From Streptomyces rubellomurinus (lineage in GTDB: Bacteria; Actinomycetota; Actinomycetes; Streptomycetales; Streptomycetaceae), in contig NZ_JZKH01000018.1 of assembly GCF_000961885.1 (NCBI RefSeq), positions 1-64,000 of the forward strand: DNA of 64,000 nucleotides. The letters run 5' to 3'. Below are positions 25,729-35,002 of the stretch, piece after piece (position 1 is the stretch's first letter; each line of letters begins with the position of its first letter). The notes beneath the pieces were generated by a model, which was not told the origin of the DNA, searched no databases, and saw nothing but the letters and a program-made list of their open reading frames with translations. A program made the translations under genes and the position numbers.

Positions 25729-28700
25729 GTGTACCGCGCTGTGGATGCCGTCCTGTTCCGGGCGGCGGCCTTACCGGTCAAGCCGGACTGGCCGGACCTG
25801 GTCGGCGGGAACGCCGGGCAGTGGACGGCGTGGCTGCAACAGGTCTGGTCGAACGAGCAGTTCGCCGAGGCGGTAACGGTGGCGAGCCCCGTGGTGGCCG
25901 ACCGGGCCACGGCGGTGGCCGCCGGCCGGGTTCTGCCGGCGCGGCAGCTGCGGCGCCTGACGGTGTCGGTCCTGCGCTACCTGCTGCGGGCCGATGGCCG
26001 GGCGACGCCGTTCGGCCTGTTCGCCGGAATCGCCCCGGCCCGGATCGGGGACCGGCTCGCCCTGTCCTTCGGCAGCGGGCACCGGGCGGTGGCCAGACCG
26101 GACGCGGTGTGGCTGTCGGCCGCCATCACCAGACTGGAAGCCGAAGCCGAGCTACTGGACCGACTCCCCGTGGTGGCGAACCCGCTGTGCTTCATCCAGG
26201 GCGACCGCCTCGTGGTGCCGTGGCAGGCCAACCCGATTCCCGAGGGCGATCCAGTGGAGGTTGCCGTCAGGCGTACCCGCCCCGTCGAAGCGGTGCTCGG
26301 CGCCGCCTTCGCCCCGGTGCGCGTCGAGGTGCTGGCCCGACAGCTCACCGCGGACTTCCCCACCGCCGCCCCCGGCGCCGTGCGGGACCTGCTGTCCTGC
26401 CTGGTGGCCCATCGGGTTCTGCTGACCGCCCTACGGCCGCCAATGACGGCCACCGACCCGCTCGCCCACGTCCTCGCGGTCCTTGACCAGGCCGAGGCCG
26501 ACACCGTGCCGGCCGCCGCTCCGCTGCTTGAGCTGCTGCGCGAGACTCAACAGGCCCTGCACCACCACGACACCACTGACGATCCAGCGGAGCGGGCCAA
26601 GGCGCGCGTTGGCCTCGCCCAGACCATGACGCAGGCTCTGACCGGAGAGAAGCCGCTGATGGTGGACCTTCGGCTCGACGCCGCCCTCACCCTGCCCCGC
26701 AAGGTCGTGGCCGAGGCCGAGGCTGCCGTGAGCGCATTGACCCGCCTCACCCCCCAGCCGGACGGGCTCCCGCCCTGGCGGGACTACCGGGACCGCTACC
26801 TGGACCGGTACGGCACCGGCGCCGTCGTGCCCGTCCTGGAGATCACCAACCCGAACTCCGGTCTCGGCTTTCCCGCCCGCTACCGCGAGGCCCTGCAGGA
26901 GATACCCCGTCCCTCCCTGACCGGCCGCGACGCCCGGCTCCTCGCCCTGGCCCAGGCCGCCGCCGTCGAGGGGCGCACCGAAACCGTCCTGGACGACCAG
27001 GCCGTCGCCGACCTCGCCCGCGTTCCGGCCGGGCACCATGCTCAGCCTCACGCCGAGCTGACGTTCACCATCTCCGCGCCGACCCGCGAGCACCTGAAGC
27101 GGGGCGACTTCGTCCTCACCGTGACCGGTACGCCCCGGGCGGCCGGGACCACCACCGGCCGGTTCCTGCCCCTGCTCGACCCGGGCGACCGTGACCGGAT
27201 GACTGCCGTGTACGCCGCCCTGCCGACCCTCGCCGACGAGGCGATCCCCGTGCAGGTGTCCGCCCCGCCCCTGCACGCCCGGGTCCAGAACGTCGGCCGC
27301 GCTCCCGCCGTCCTTCCCCTGCTCCTACCGTTGGCCGAGCAGCCGGACCCTGCCGGGCCCGAGGTGCTGGACCTGCGCGACCTCGCGGTCTGCGGCAACG
27401 ACGAGCGGATGTGGCTGGTCTCCCTGTCCACCGGCCAGCCGGTGGAGCCGCGGGTCATGACGGCGGTCGAGTTCCGCAACAACACCCAGCCCCTCGCCCG
27501 GTTCCTGTGCGAGATCACCACCGCCCACACCCCGACCTACACCGGCTTCGACTGGGGTGCAGCCGGACAGCTGCCCTTCCTGCCCCGAGTCCGCTACCGC
27601 CGCACCATCCTGGCCCTGGCCCGCTGGCGCCTTCCCGCCGCCGAGTTTCCACCGGCCGCTGCTCCGTGGCTGAGGTGGCGCGAGGCCGCCGAGCGGTGGC
27701 TGACGCTCTACCGCGTCCCGGACCGGGTATTCCTCACCCAGCACGATCTGCGCCTTCGCCTGGACCTGAGCGAGAGCGCCCACCTGGTCCTGCTGCGCGA
27801 TCACCTGGACTCCCACCCGGCGGCCGAGCTGACCGAGGCGCCCGACGCCGACGCGTTCGGCTGGATCGACGGCCGCCCCCATGAGATCACGATGCCGCTC
27901 GCCAGCACCCGCCCTCCCCTCCCGGCCAGTCGCCGCCGCGCAGTACGGCTGCGCACCCAGGGCCACCTACCCGGCTCCACGGCCTACCTGTCGGCGAAGA
28001 TCTACGGCCGCCCCCACCGGCACACCGAGATCCTGACCACCCACCTGCCCGCGCTGTTCGCCGAGTTCGACACCACACCCGAGTGGTGGTTCCTGCGCTA
28101 CAAGGACCCCGACCCGCACCTGCGCCTGCGCCTTACCCTGCCGGACACCGCCGCCTACGGCCCGGCAGCTCTGCACGTCGGCGGCTGGGCCGCCCGGCTG
28201 CGCGACCTCGGCCTCATCACCCACCTCCAGCTGGACACCTACCAGCCCGAGGCCGGCCGGTACGGCCACGGGCCGACGCTGGCCGCCGCCGAGACGGTGT
28301 TCGCCGCCGACTCCCGCGCCGCCGTCGCCCAGCTGCGCCTGATCGCCGCCAGCGACGATGATCCGCGAGCGGTCACCGGGGCCGGCATGGCTGCCCTGGC
28401 CACCGGCTTCCACGGCACCGCCGCCGGGATGCGCTGGCTCACCTCCACCATCCCGCCCGGCTCGCCCACCCCGGTCCCGCGCGAGGTGCACCGGCAGGCC
28501 GTCCGCCTCGCCAACCCCGACCAGGACTGGTCAGCCCTGCGCGAGACGCCCGCCGGCGCCAATGTCGCCGACGCCTGGGCGCACCGGACCCAGACACTGT
28601 CCGCCTACCGCGACCAACTCACCGCCGCCGACCCCGACGACGACCAGGTGCTCCTCTCTCTGCTGCACATGCACCACGTGCGCGCCCTCGGAATCGATCG

Positions 28701-28773
28701 CGACAGCGAACGGCTCTGCCACCGCCTGGCCCGCGCCGCCGCTCTCACCTACACCGCGAAGGCCGCGCAGTGA
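25729..28773 (+). CDS. lanB: LanB: class I lantibiotic dehydratase, full length
   Basis: 1014 aa from GTG 25729. The N-terminal glutamylation domain shows the family hallmark 'GRATPFGLFAGI' near residue 90 and extends to about 690. The C-terminal elimination (SpaB_C) domain (~720-1005) contains 'GSTAYLSAKIYGRPHRHTEI' and 'EWWFLRYKDPDPHLRLRLTL'. The enzyme activates Ser/Thr of the precursor with glutamyl-tRNA and eliminates glutamate to give dehydroamino acids. Both domains are in one chain, so the separate elimination-type protein at 29912 is an additional paralogue. The stop overlaps lanC (GTGA). Confidence 0.95.
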   Translation: MYRAVDAVLFRAAALPVKPDWPDLVGGNAGQWTAWLQQVWSNEQFAEAVTVASPVVADRATAVAAGRVLPARQLRRLTVSVLRYLLRADGRATPFGLFAGIAPARIGDRLALSFGSGHRAVARPDAVWLSAAITRLEAEAELLDRLPVVANPLCFIQGDRLVVPWQANPIPEGDPVEVAVRRTRPVEAVLGAAFAPVRVEVLARQLTADFPTAAPGAVRDLLSCLVAHRVLLTALRPPMTATDPLAHVLAVLDQAEADTVPAAAPLLELLRETQQALHHHDTTDDPAERAKARVGLAQTMTQALTGEKPLMVDLRLDAALTLPRKVVAEAEAAVSALTRLTPQPDGLPPWRDYRDRYLDRYGTGAVVPVLEITNPNSGLGFPARYREALQEIPRPSLTGRDARLLALAQAAAVEGRTETVLDDQAVADLARVPAGHHAQPHAELTFTISAPTREHLKRGDFVLTVTGTPRAAGTTTGRFLPLLDPGDRDRMTAVYAALPTLADEAIPVQVSAPPLHARVQNVGRAPAVLPLLLPLAEQPDPAGPEVLDLRDLAVCGNDERMWLVSLSTGQPVEPRVMTAVEFRNNTQPLARFLCEITTAHTPTYTGFDWGAAGQLPFLPRVRYRRTILALARWRLPAAEFPPAAAPWLRWREAAERWLTLYRVPDRVFLTQHDLRLRLDLSESAHLVLLRDHLDSHPAAELTEAPDADAFGWIDGRPHEITMPLASTRPPLPASRRRAVRLRTQGHLPGSTAYLSAKIYGRPHRHTEILTTHLPALFAEFDTTPEWWFLRYKDPDPHLRLRLTLPDTAAYGPAALHVGGWAARLRDLGLITHLQLDTYQPEAGRYGHGPTLAAAETVFAADSRAAVAQLRLIAASDDDPRAVTGAGMAALATGFHGTAAGMRWLTSTIPPGSPTPVPREVHRQAVRLANPDQDWSALRETPAGANVADAWAHRTQTLSAYRDQLTAADPDDDQVLLSLLHMHHVRALGIDRDSERLCHRLARAAALTYTAKAAQ

Positions 28774-29894
28774 ACCGGGCCGCCCAGTCCCTGGCCAAGG
28801 GAGCGGCGGGCCTCGCCCTGCTGCGCATCGAGCAGGCCGCAACCGGTCAGGGCAGCTGGCAGAACGTCCACGCCCATCTGGCCGAGGCCCTGCACGGCGG
28901 CGTCAGCGCGGGCCCCGGGATGGGCCTGTTCTACGGGGCGCCGGCCGCCGCGTACGCCGTCCACAGCGCGACGATCGGCCCCGGCAGCTACCAGCGGGCG
29001 ATCCAGGCACTGGACGAGGCCGTGGCGACCACGACCCGCGCCCGGCTTACCGCCGCGCACGCTCGGATCGACCGCGGCCTCACACCGGAATTCGCCGAGT
29101 ACGACCTGCTCTACGGACTGACCGGCCTTGGCGCGCACCTGCTGCGCCATCACCACGACGGGGAACTGCTGCGCGACGTCCTCGCCTACCTGGTCCGGCT
29201 CACCGATCCGCTACCCAACGGCCTGCCCGGCTGGTGGACCCACCTCGCCCCCTCCGGCGAGCGCTCATCCGAGTACCTGGGCGGGCACGGCAATCTCGGG
29301 CTGGCCCACGGCATCAGCGGCCCCCTGGCGTTGCTGGCCCTCGCCACCCGCCACGGCGTCACCGTTCTCGGGCAGCCGGTGGCCATCCGCCGGATCTTGA
29401 CGTGGCTCGACGCCTGGCGCCAGGACGGACCCACCGGTGCATGGTGGCCCGAGGCCGTCACCCGTCAGGAGGAAGCAGCCCGCCGAACCCGCCAACGCGG
29501 ACCCCTGCGCCCATCGTGGTGCTACGGCACCCCCGGACTCGCCAGGGCGCAGCAACTCGCCGCCCTCGCGCTCGCCGACACCGCCCGCCAGCAGCTCGCC
29601 GAAACGGCGGTGCTCGGCTGCCTCACCGACCCGGCCCAGCTCGGCCGGCTCCCCGACGACGGCGGACTGTGCCACGGCACCGCCGGGCTCTACCAGACCG
29701 TCTGGCGCATCGCTCAGGACAGCACCAACGCGGCCTTCGCCCAACACCTCGCCGCGCTCGCCGCGCTGCTCCCCGAGCCGGACGAGGACCTGGCCGGCCT
29801 GCTCGACGGGACCACCGGCACCGCCCTGGCCCGCAGCACCGCCAGCACCGGCACGGCGCTGTCCGGCTGGGACTCCTGCCTGCTCCTCAACTGA
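28770..29894 (+). CDS. lanC: LanC: lanthionine cyclase
   Basis: 374 aa from GTG 28770 overlapping lanB. It has the GG-rich alpha-toroid repeats of LanC proteins ('GGHGNLGLAHGISGPLALLA') and the three zinc ligands: Cys251 in 'RPSWCYGTPGLA' and Cys301-His302 in 'GGLCHGTAGLY'. It would catalyse Michael addition of the precursor Cys thiols to dehydro residues made by LanB, closing the thioether rings. All ligands are intact, so the enzyme should be active. Next gene starts 17 bp downstream. Confidence 0.95.
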   Translation: MNRAAQSLAKGAAGLALLRIEQAATGQGSWQNVHAHLAEALHGGVSAGPGMGLFYGAPAAAYAVHSATIGPGSYQRAIQALDEAVATTTRARLTAAHARIDRGLTPEFAEYDLLYGLTGLGAHLLRHHHDGELLRDVLAYLVRLTDPLPNGLPGWWTHLAPSGERSSEYLGGHGNLGLAHGISGPLALLALATRHGVTVLGQPVAIRRILTWLDAWRQDGPTGAWWPEAVTRQEEAARRTRQRGPLRPSWCYGTPGLARAQQLAALALADTARQQLAETAVLGCLTDPAQLGRLPDDGGLCHGTAGLYQTVWRIAQDSTNAAFAQHLAALAALLPEPDEDLAGLLDGTTGTALARSTASTGTALSGWDSCLLLN

Positions 29895-29911
29895 CCGAAC
29901 GGAAAGGTGCC

Positions 29912-30703
29912 GTGACCGAGACCAGCATGCTCCAGCTGCACGTCCGCTTCGCCGACCGGTCTGCCGCCGAACCGACGGCCCTCGCCCGGCTGCGCCCGGC
30001 GCTCCTCGCTGCCGAGACCGCCGGGCACCTGGAGTGCTGGCACTTCGTGCGCAAGGGCGACGTGTGGCGGGTGCGCTACCAGGTCCAGGACGGCGCCGAC
30101 CCGGACCAGGTCACCGGTGCCCTCACGAGCGCGCTCACCGACCCACGGGTGGACGGCTGGAAGCAGGTCATCTACGAGCCCGAAGTCCACGCCTTCGGCG
30201 GTGAGTTGGGGATGGACGCCGCGCACCTGCTCTTCCATCAGGACAGCCGTCACGTGCTCGACCACCTTGCCGCGGCCGGCGAGCGGGACCGGCGGCGCGA
30301 GCTGGCGATCCTCATGGTGACCGCCCTCCTGCGGGGCGCCGGCCAGGAGTGGTACGAGCAGGGCGACGTCTGGGCCAAGGTCGCGGCCCACCGGCAGGCC
30401 GAGGACGACCCGGAGCAGCTCGCCCGGCTCGGCCCGGCCCTTGAGCGGCTGGTCAGCGTGGACACCAGCCCGGACAGCACCCTGTACAGCGGGCCGCTCG
30501 CCTTCGCCGCGCCGTGGCTCGACGTCCACGCCCGAGCCGGCCACCGCCTGGTACGCCTGGCCCACGACGGTCAGCTGACCCGAGGACTGCGCGCGGTCCT
30601 TGCACACCACGTGCTGTTCCACTTCAACCGGATGGGCCTGAGCCCCGCCGTTCAGGGCGCCATCGCGTCCACCGCCAGCAGCCGCGTGTTCGGCAAGGAG
30701 TGA
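29912..30703 (+). CDS. Stand-alone thiopeptide-type bacteriocin biosynthesis (elimination-domain) protein
   Basis: 263 aa from GTG 29912 (GGAAAGG upstream). It resembles the SpaB_C/TbtC-like domain: 'LQLHVRFADRS', 'GHLECWHFVRKGDVWRVRYQ', and a C-terminal helical part with 'VLAHHVLFHFNRMGLSPAVQ'. In split LanBs and thiopeptide clusters this fold does glutamate elimination or, in some members, pyridine-forming cycloaddition. Because the cluster's LanB already has its own elimination domain, this second copy is a standard but unexplained part of FxLD loci. One base separates its stop from the next start. Confidence 0.9.
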   Translation: MTETSMLQLHVRFADRSAAEPTALARLRPALLAAETAGHLECWHFVRKGDVWRVRYQVQDGADPDQVTGALTSALTDPRVDGWKQVIYEPEVHAFGGELGMDAAHLLFHQDSRHVLDHLAAAGERDRRRELAILMVTALLRGAGQEWYEQGDVWAKVAAHRQAEDDPEQLARLGPALERLVSVDTSPDSTLYSGPLAFAAPWLDVHARAGHRLVRLAHDGQLTRGLRAVLAHHVLFHFNRMGLSPAVQGAIASTASSRVFGKE

Positions 30704-30704
30704 C

Positions 30705-31790
30705 ATGGACCTGCTCTCGATTGCCACGCGCTTCCCCCTCGCCCCCCGGCACCGGCCGCCGTGCCCGCCGCTGCCGGTCCGGATACAGCGCCTGGACGAG
30801 CAGGCACGCACGGCCGAGGCACAGGGTGACGCGACCGGCGCCTCCGCCGTCCACAACCTCGCCGCCCTGATCGCCTGCGACCTCGGCCTGCACGGCCTCG
30901 CCCGCCGTCTGTGCGCCGACCACACCCGGCTCTTCTTCGCCGCCGCGCCGCTGGCGGCCAAGGACGCCTGCCACTCGCTCGCCCCCGTCGTCAACGTCGC
31001 CAACCTCCTGATCCGCCAAGGCGACGCCGACCAGGCGTTCGACGTGCTGCGGGCACTCCACGAAGCCGTCACCACCCGCACCGACACGACCGTGGCGGGC
31101 ATCGCCGTGCCCGTCACCGCCCTGACCGCCAACGACGAGGACCACCAGGAGGTCGTCCAGTGGACGCGCGGCACTCTCCTGGTCGACGGCTCCCGGGCCC
31201 TGACCCGCGCCGGGCGCTGGGAGGAGGCCCACGCCCACCTGGAGCGGCCCGGGATGATCGGTCGGCGCATGTTCGAGGGCCGCCAGATCGCCGTGCTCGC
31301 CACAGCGCTCGGCGGCGACATCGGCGGCGCGCTCGCGCTCCTGGCCGCCACCCTTCCCGGTGACCCGTGGGAAGCCACGGTCACCGCCTGCCTAACCGCC
31401 CTGTGTCAGCCCGTCACCGACCCCACCGAGATGCTGTACTCCTATGAGCAGCACGCAGTTGACCCGCGGAACGCGGTCTTCAACACCCGCCTCGGCCTCG
31501 CGCTCATCGACACCGTGGGCGGCACCGACCATCCCCGCGCCCGGGACGCGGCCCGGTTCCTGATCGCCAGGACGCTGGAGCACGGCGACGGCTACGCGGC
31601 CCGCGACGTCCTCGCCCACTCGGCCTGCGCCTCCGCGCTGACCTGCACCGAGCAGCAGCAACTGGCCGAGACCGTGGTCGCCTGCGGCTTCGACAGAATG
31701 GAGCTACCGACCGATCTGCACGACACCTTCGGCGCCGCGCTCGACCGCAGCGCCTCGGCGCTCACCCACAGCCTGACCGCCCGCTGCTAA
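30705..31790 (+). CDS. Conserved FxLD-cluster protein of unknown function
   Basis: 361 aa from ATG 30705. Helical, repeat-like architecture ('ASAVHNLAALIACDLGLHGL', 'AARFLIARTLEHGDGYAARD') with the look of a TPR/solenoid, no membrane segment and no catalytic motif that I can point to. Proteins of this kind follow lanC and the elimination-domain gene in FxLD clusters. A degenerate copy of its C-terminal ~75 residues lies at 33016-33250, showing that the region was once duplicated. Last intact gene of the tightly packed biosynthetic operon. Confidence 0.75.
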   Translation: MDLLSIATRFPLAPRHRPPCPPLPVRIQRLDEQARTAEAQGDATGASAVHNLAALIACDLGLHGLARRLCADHTRLFFAAAPLAAKDACHSLAPVVNVANLLIRQGDADQAFDVLRALHEAVTTRTDTTVAGIAVPVTALTANDEDHQEVVQWTRGTLLVDGSRALTRAGRWEEAHAHLERPGMIGRRMFEGRQIAVLATALGGDIGGALALLAATLPGDPWEATVTACLTALCQPVTDPTEMLYSYEQHAVDPRNAVFNTRLGLALIDTVGGTDHPRARDAARFLIARTLEHGDGYAARDVLAHSACASALTCTEQQQLAETVVACGFDRMELPTDLHDTFGAALDRSASALTHSLTARC

Positions 31791-31984
31791 CGACCTCGTG
31801 CATGGTCAGCCGTGGTCAGTACGTGGCGGAGGCCTGGACTTCTGATCGCGCGGCTTGGCCTGCTGGAGGGTCGCGAACTGGTGCCTGTCCAAGGCTTGTT
31901 GGTCCTATAGGAAGAAGTCGGTCGATGCTGTCGTCCTGGCGGCGTCGGTCCAGGAGATTGCTCTACTGGGCAGAGGGCGCGCCC

Positions 31985-32294
31985 CTGGCCGTCCTCGGCC
32001 ACTACGAGGCGGCGGCCAGAGGGTTCGACCAGCCATCCGGCCACTGCCGGCTTCGTTCCGCCGTAAACGTGCGTCTACCTGGCCCGGGCGGCGGGAGCCC
32101 AGCCGCGCGCATTCGGCCCCGAGCAGGCTGCCCTGACCGCAGCTGAAGCCCTGTCAGTGGCCGTGGCCACCGGTTCCGGCCGGATCTTCGGTGAACTGGC
32201 CTCACTCGACCGCCAGTTGCAGCGCTGGGCGAACGTGACCGAGGTCGCGTCGTTCCGCCAGGCTCTCGACGGCGTCATGCTCCATGAAGTGTGA
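31985..32294 (+). pseudogene. C-terminal remnant of an XRE-TPR regulator
   Basis: The last 73 codons (32073-32294, TGA) read 'VYLARAAGAQPRAFGPEQAA', 'LTAAEALSVAVATGSGRIFG' and 'ELASLDRQLQRWANVTEVAS', typical of the C-terminal helices of Streptomyces XRE regulators with TPR domains. Upstream pieces in other frames ('GHYEAAARGFDQ', 'GRLPASFRRKR') belong to the same domain but are frame-shifted. No HTH remains. The stretch 31791-31984 before it holds nothing I can identify. Confidence 0.65.
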
Positions 32295-32974
32295 TCTCCC
32301 CAGGACTTTCGACACCACACCCGCGAAGAACGGAGCCACGGTGCATCGACGACACCTCGCCGCAGCGGCTGCTGTTGTCGAACGCCGACGACTTCGACCG
32401 GGTGGACCAGGTGCAGGCCGAGTCGGACGCCATCCTCATCGGCGGCAACACCCTGCGCAGCGACAACCCGCGCCTGCTGGTCAACAGCGACGAGCGCCGG
32501 GCCGCTCGGGTCGCGGCCGGCAAGCCCGAGTACCCGCTGAAGGCCACGATCACGGCCAGCGGCGACCTCGACCGGAACCTCAAGTTCTGGCACTTCGGGG
32601 ACAAGAAGGTCGTCTACACCACTGACGCCGGCGCGCTGAAGCTGGGCGACACCCTGCACGGCCTGGCCGACGTGGTCTCCACCGGCGACACGGTGGACTT
32701 CGGTGTCATGCTCGAAGACCTGGCAACCCGCGGCGTGAACCGCCTGATGGTCGAAGGCGGCGGCCAGATCCACACCCAGTTCCTCAGCCTCGGCCTGGCC
32801 GACGAGATCCACTTGGCCGTGGCCCCGCTGCTGCTCGGTGAGGCCGGCGCCCCGCGGTTTGCCTACCCGGCCGAGTTCCCCGGCGGCAGCACCCACCGGA
32901 TGAAGCTGCTGGGGGCTGAGACCGTGGGCGACGTGGTGCTGCTGCGCTACGCGCCGAAGGAAGTCTCGGCCTGA
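32291..32974 (+). CDS. RibD C-terminal / dihydrofolate reductase-family protein, N-terminus lost or replaced
   Basis: Up to 227 aa if GTG 32291 is used. From about residue 18 it is a clear RibD_C-type reductase ('DAILIGGNTLRSDNPRLLVN', 'RLMVEGGGQIHTQFLSLGLA', 'LAVAPLLLGEAGAPRF', ending 'VGDVVLLRYAPKEVSA'). The usual first strand (about 16 residues before 'IDDTSPQRLLLS', including the start of the NADPH-binding sheet) is replaced by unrelated sequence directly after the regulator remnant. It may be a truncated gene or may still be translated from GTG. Reductases of this family occur in flavin and nucleotide-like pathways. Confidence 0.65.
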   Translation: MISPGLSTPHPRRTEPRCIDDTSPQRLLLSNADDFDRVDQVQAESDAILIGGNTLRSDNPRLLVNSDERRAARVAAGKPEYPLKATITASGDLDRNLKFWHFGDKKVVYTTDAGALKLGDTLHGLADVVSTGDTVDFGVMLEDLATRGVNRLMVEGGGQIHTQFLSLGLADEIHLAVAPLLLGEAGAPRFAYPAEFPGGSTHRMKLLGAETVGDVVLLRYAPKEVSA

Positions 32975-33015
32975 GCAGCACAAGGCAGACGGCCGTCGCG
33001 GCGGCCGTCATTCGC

Positions 33016-33333
33016 TGATCACCAGGATTCTGGAGCACGCAGACGGCTACGCGGCCCGCGATACCTTCACCCATCTGGCCAGCACCGGCGTATTGCCCCA
33101 CACCGAACAACAGCCGTTGACCGAGACCGTGACCGCCTACGGCCGCCTCGCTGGGCTCCCGGTGCCTGCGCTGGACGAGTTGACCGACCAGGCCGCCGAC
33201 ACCCTGTCCGGTCGAGCGCCTGACCCCCGAGCTGCTGGACGGCGTCGACGTGATCCTGGAGGACCGCGGTGTGGACACAGACGGCTTCTTCGAGATCAAG
33301 CGGAGCCGGGACCGCAAGCCGTCCTTCGACTGA
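33016..33333 (+). pseudogene. Decayed duplicate of the FxLD conserved protein C-terminus
   Basis: 'LITRILEHADGYAARDTFTH' followed by 'EQQPLTETVTAYGRLAG' parallels 'LIARTLEHGDGYAARDVLAH' and 'EQQQLAETVVACG' in the 361-aa protein ending at 31790. The frame breaks near 33210, after which another open stretch ('RLTPELLDGVDVILEDRGVD', 'TDGFFEIKRSRDRKPSFD') runs to TGA at 33333; that last part is not recognised. Confidence 0.65.
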
Positions 33334-33365
33334 GCGCGCGGCCGACTTATCAGATCTGCTGTCGA

Positions 33366-33986
33366 CTACCGAGGGGATCCGCGGTCGGCCGGCCACCTGG
33401 CGGGCCGACCACGGAGTGGACAGCCGAGCCGAGTCGGCGCACTGACCGCCCGGCCGATGCGCCATCCAACCAGACGCTCGGCCGTGGCGAGCGGGTACCA
33501 GGCCGCGCCGGTCACCTCGGACTCCTGGAGGGCGCCAACGTCCACGTTCGCGTGAGCGGTCCTGAACGCGAATCCGAGGTCGAGGTGATGGTGAGCTGGC
33601 TCATCCTTCTCCGGCCGAGCCGGAACCTCTCCGTACTCGATGTAGACCGGCGTCACCGACGCAGGGACCACATCAGCAGGGTCAAGCCCGGTCTCCTCCG
33701 TCAGCTCGCGCACCGCGGCAGCGAGCAGGTCGACGTCGGTGGGCTCAAGGTGCCCGCCAGGCTGCAGAGTAATGCCGTACGCCAGATGCTCGATGAGCAG
33801 GACCTCAGCGTCGTCCCGGACAAGGAGTGCACCAACGGTCACGTGCATGGGGAAGCTCCGCCGCGACGCGAAGTCCCGCCCTTCACCCAGAAGTCGCAGA
33901 GGTTCGGACAGCTGCTCAGCCTCGTCCGGATAGCGCTCAAGGTAGGCGGCAAGGGCGCTCGCGATAGCCGCATCACTGATCGCCAC
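33366..33986 (-). CDS. NUDIX hydrolase
   Basis: 206 aa. GTG 33986 is preferred because GGAGG lies 7 bases upstream; GTG 34004 is the longer alternative. The NUDIX box is 'GGHLEPTDVDLLAAAVRELT' continuing EETGL, i.e. Gx5Ex7REUxEExGU with Asp in place of the first Glu region partly conserved (E-P-T-D). Residues before it include 'HVTVGALLVRDDAEVLLIEH'. It hydrolyses an unidentified nucleoside-diphosphate-linked substrate. It is the only minus-strand gene inside the RiPP region, and its C-terminal 25 residues are Arg/Pro-rich and probably read into unrelated sequence. Confidence 0.8.
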   Translation of the reverse strand: MAISDAAIASALAAYLERYPDEAEQLSEPLRLLGEGRDFASRRSFPMHVTVGALLVRDDAEVLLIEHLAYGITLQPGGHLEPTDVDLLAAAVRELTEETGLDPADVVPASVTPVYIEYGEVPARPEKDEPAHHHLDLGFAFRTAHANVDVGALQESEVTGAAWYPLATAERLVGWRIGRAVSAPTRLGCPLRGRPARWPADRGSPR

Positions 33987-34835
33987 GGCGAACCTCCACG
34001 CCACCCCGGGAGCAAGACTCCCTGTGACCGATAGATCGGAGACGAGCTACGAGCGCTAACACAGTCGGCTCCCACAAGATGCGTGGCTTACAAGGCGGTT
34101 GGCACTCTACAAGTCAGGTCTAAGCCTCCACCCACCAACGCGCCGTCTCCAGAACCCCGCCATGACCCCGATGAGGCCCGGTTCTTCACCGGGGGCTTGT
34201 TCTCGCCCCGTACCCCGACGCGCGCCGCTCCGAGCGCCTGGGCCGGTGGGTGCGACTTCCCTTGCGGACCCTCGACCAGGGCGTGCGTCCACCGGCCGTC
34301 GATCGGGCCCGGTCTGGCTCTGACACGAGGACCGCAGTGATGTCCGCCGCTTTGGGGTGTTCCTCCCGCTGCAGTCGGCGCAGTGGCGGCAGCGGCAGCG
34401 GCAGCGGCAGCGGCGCGGGTCGGGGTGCGGGGCGAGCTACTTCTCCGGCACCGCCGAGCACGCCTACGAGCCTGGCCACATGCGCCACCAGCCGGAGACG
34501 ACCCTGCGCAACCTGCGCACCACCTGGACAGCTACTCGGCCGTCCCCGGGAAGCGCCACCGAGCCGCCTTCGACGCCCACGCAGCGGCCCTGCTGCTGAT
34601 CCACCTCGCCGGGCACCACGCCACCTGGACCGCCCTGCTGGCCGCCGCCGTCCCGCCCGGACTGCCCGGCCACCGCCACCCACCCCGGCCGCAGGAGGAC
34701 CCGACCTTGTGGTGAGCGGCCCGGCCCGAATCGAAAACGTGGTCTTCGACCCGGGCTCGCCGGGAACCGCCGAGAACCGCCGGGAACCTCCCGGCGCTTG
34801 GACGCGAAATCGAACAGGGAGCAGGATCAGCCGCC
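33987..34835. other. Non-coding or decayed region before the mazG-like gene
   Basis: About 850 bp. It contains a short tandem repeat of GGCAGC (four units, 34388-34411). It also contains a possible 110-codon ORF (34383-34715, plus strand) whose C-terminal half ('AAFDAHAAALLLIHLAGHHA', then 'TWTALLAAA') looks protein-like but whose N-terminal half is repeat-derived, probably a gene remnant. GAACCGCC repeats occur near 34765. No regulatory site can be named. Confidence 0.35.
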
Positions 34836-35002
34836 ATGGAAGAGCTGCTGCAAGTAGCCAACTTGGTTGCTAATAAGCTGAATTCACGCTTCAAGGACGA
34901 TCCCGAGAAGCTCCGGATGCTGCAAGGGCTCAAGGTCCAGGAGGAGGCCGGCGAACTCGCCCAGGCCATCATCGGAGCGCTCGGACTCAACCCGAACAAG
35001 GG
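34836..35002 (+). CDS. MazG-like nucleotide pyrophosphohydrolase, 5' exon
   Basis: First 55 codons plus two bases of a 108-aa MazG-like protein whose remaining 53 codons lie at 37480-37639, beyond a group II intron. The exon encodes 'LEEL'-like helix 'MEELLQVANLVANKLNSRF' and the metal-binding helix 'LKVQEEAGELAQAIIGALGL' with the EExxE pattern of all-alpha NTP pyrophosphohydrolases, then 'NPNKG'. Without splicing, the frame runs into the intron and stops after about 22 foreign residues (TAG at 35067-35069). Family members hydrolyse NTPs to NMP and pyrophosphate. The gene leads a coupled run with the ABC transporter and triple-NUDIX genes. Confidence 0.85.

Noticed and set aside
34388-34411. 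GGCAGC tandem repeat as a regulatory or variable element
   Set aside because: Only four units in a decayed region; simple repeats of this size are common in very GC-rich DNA.
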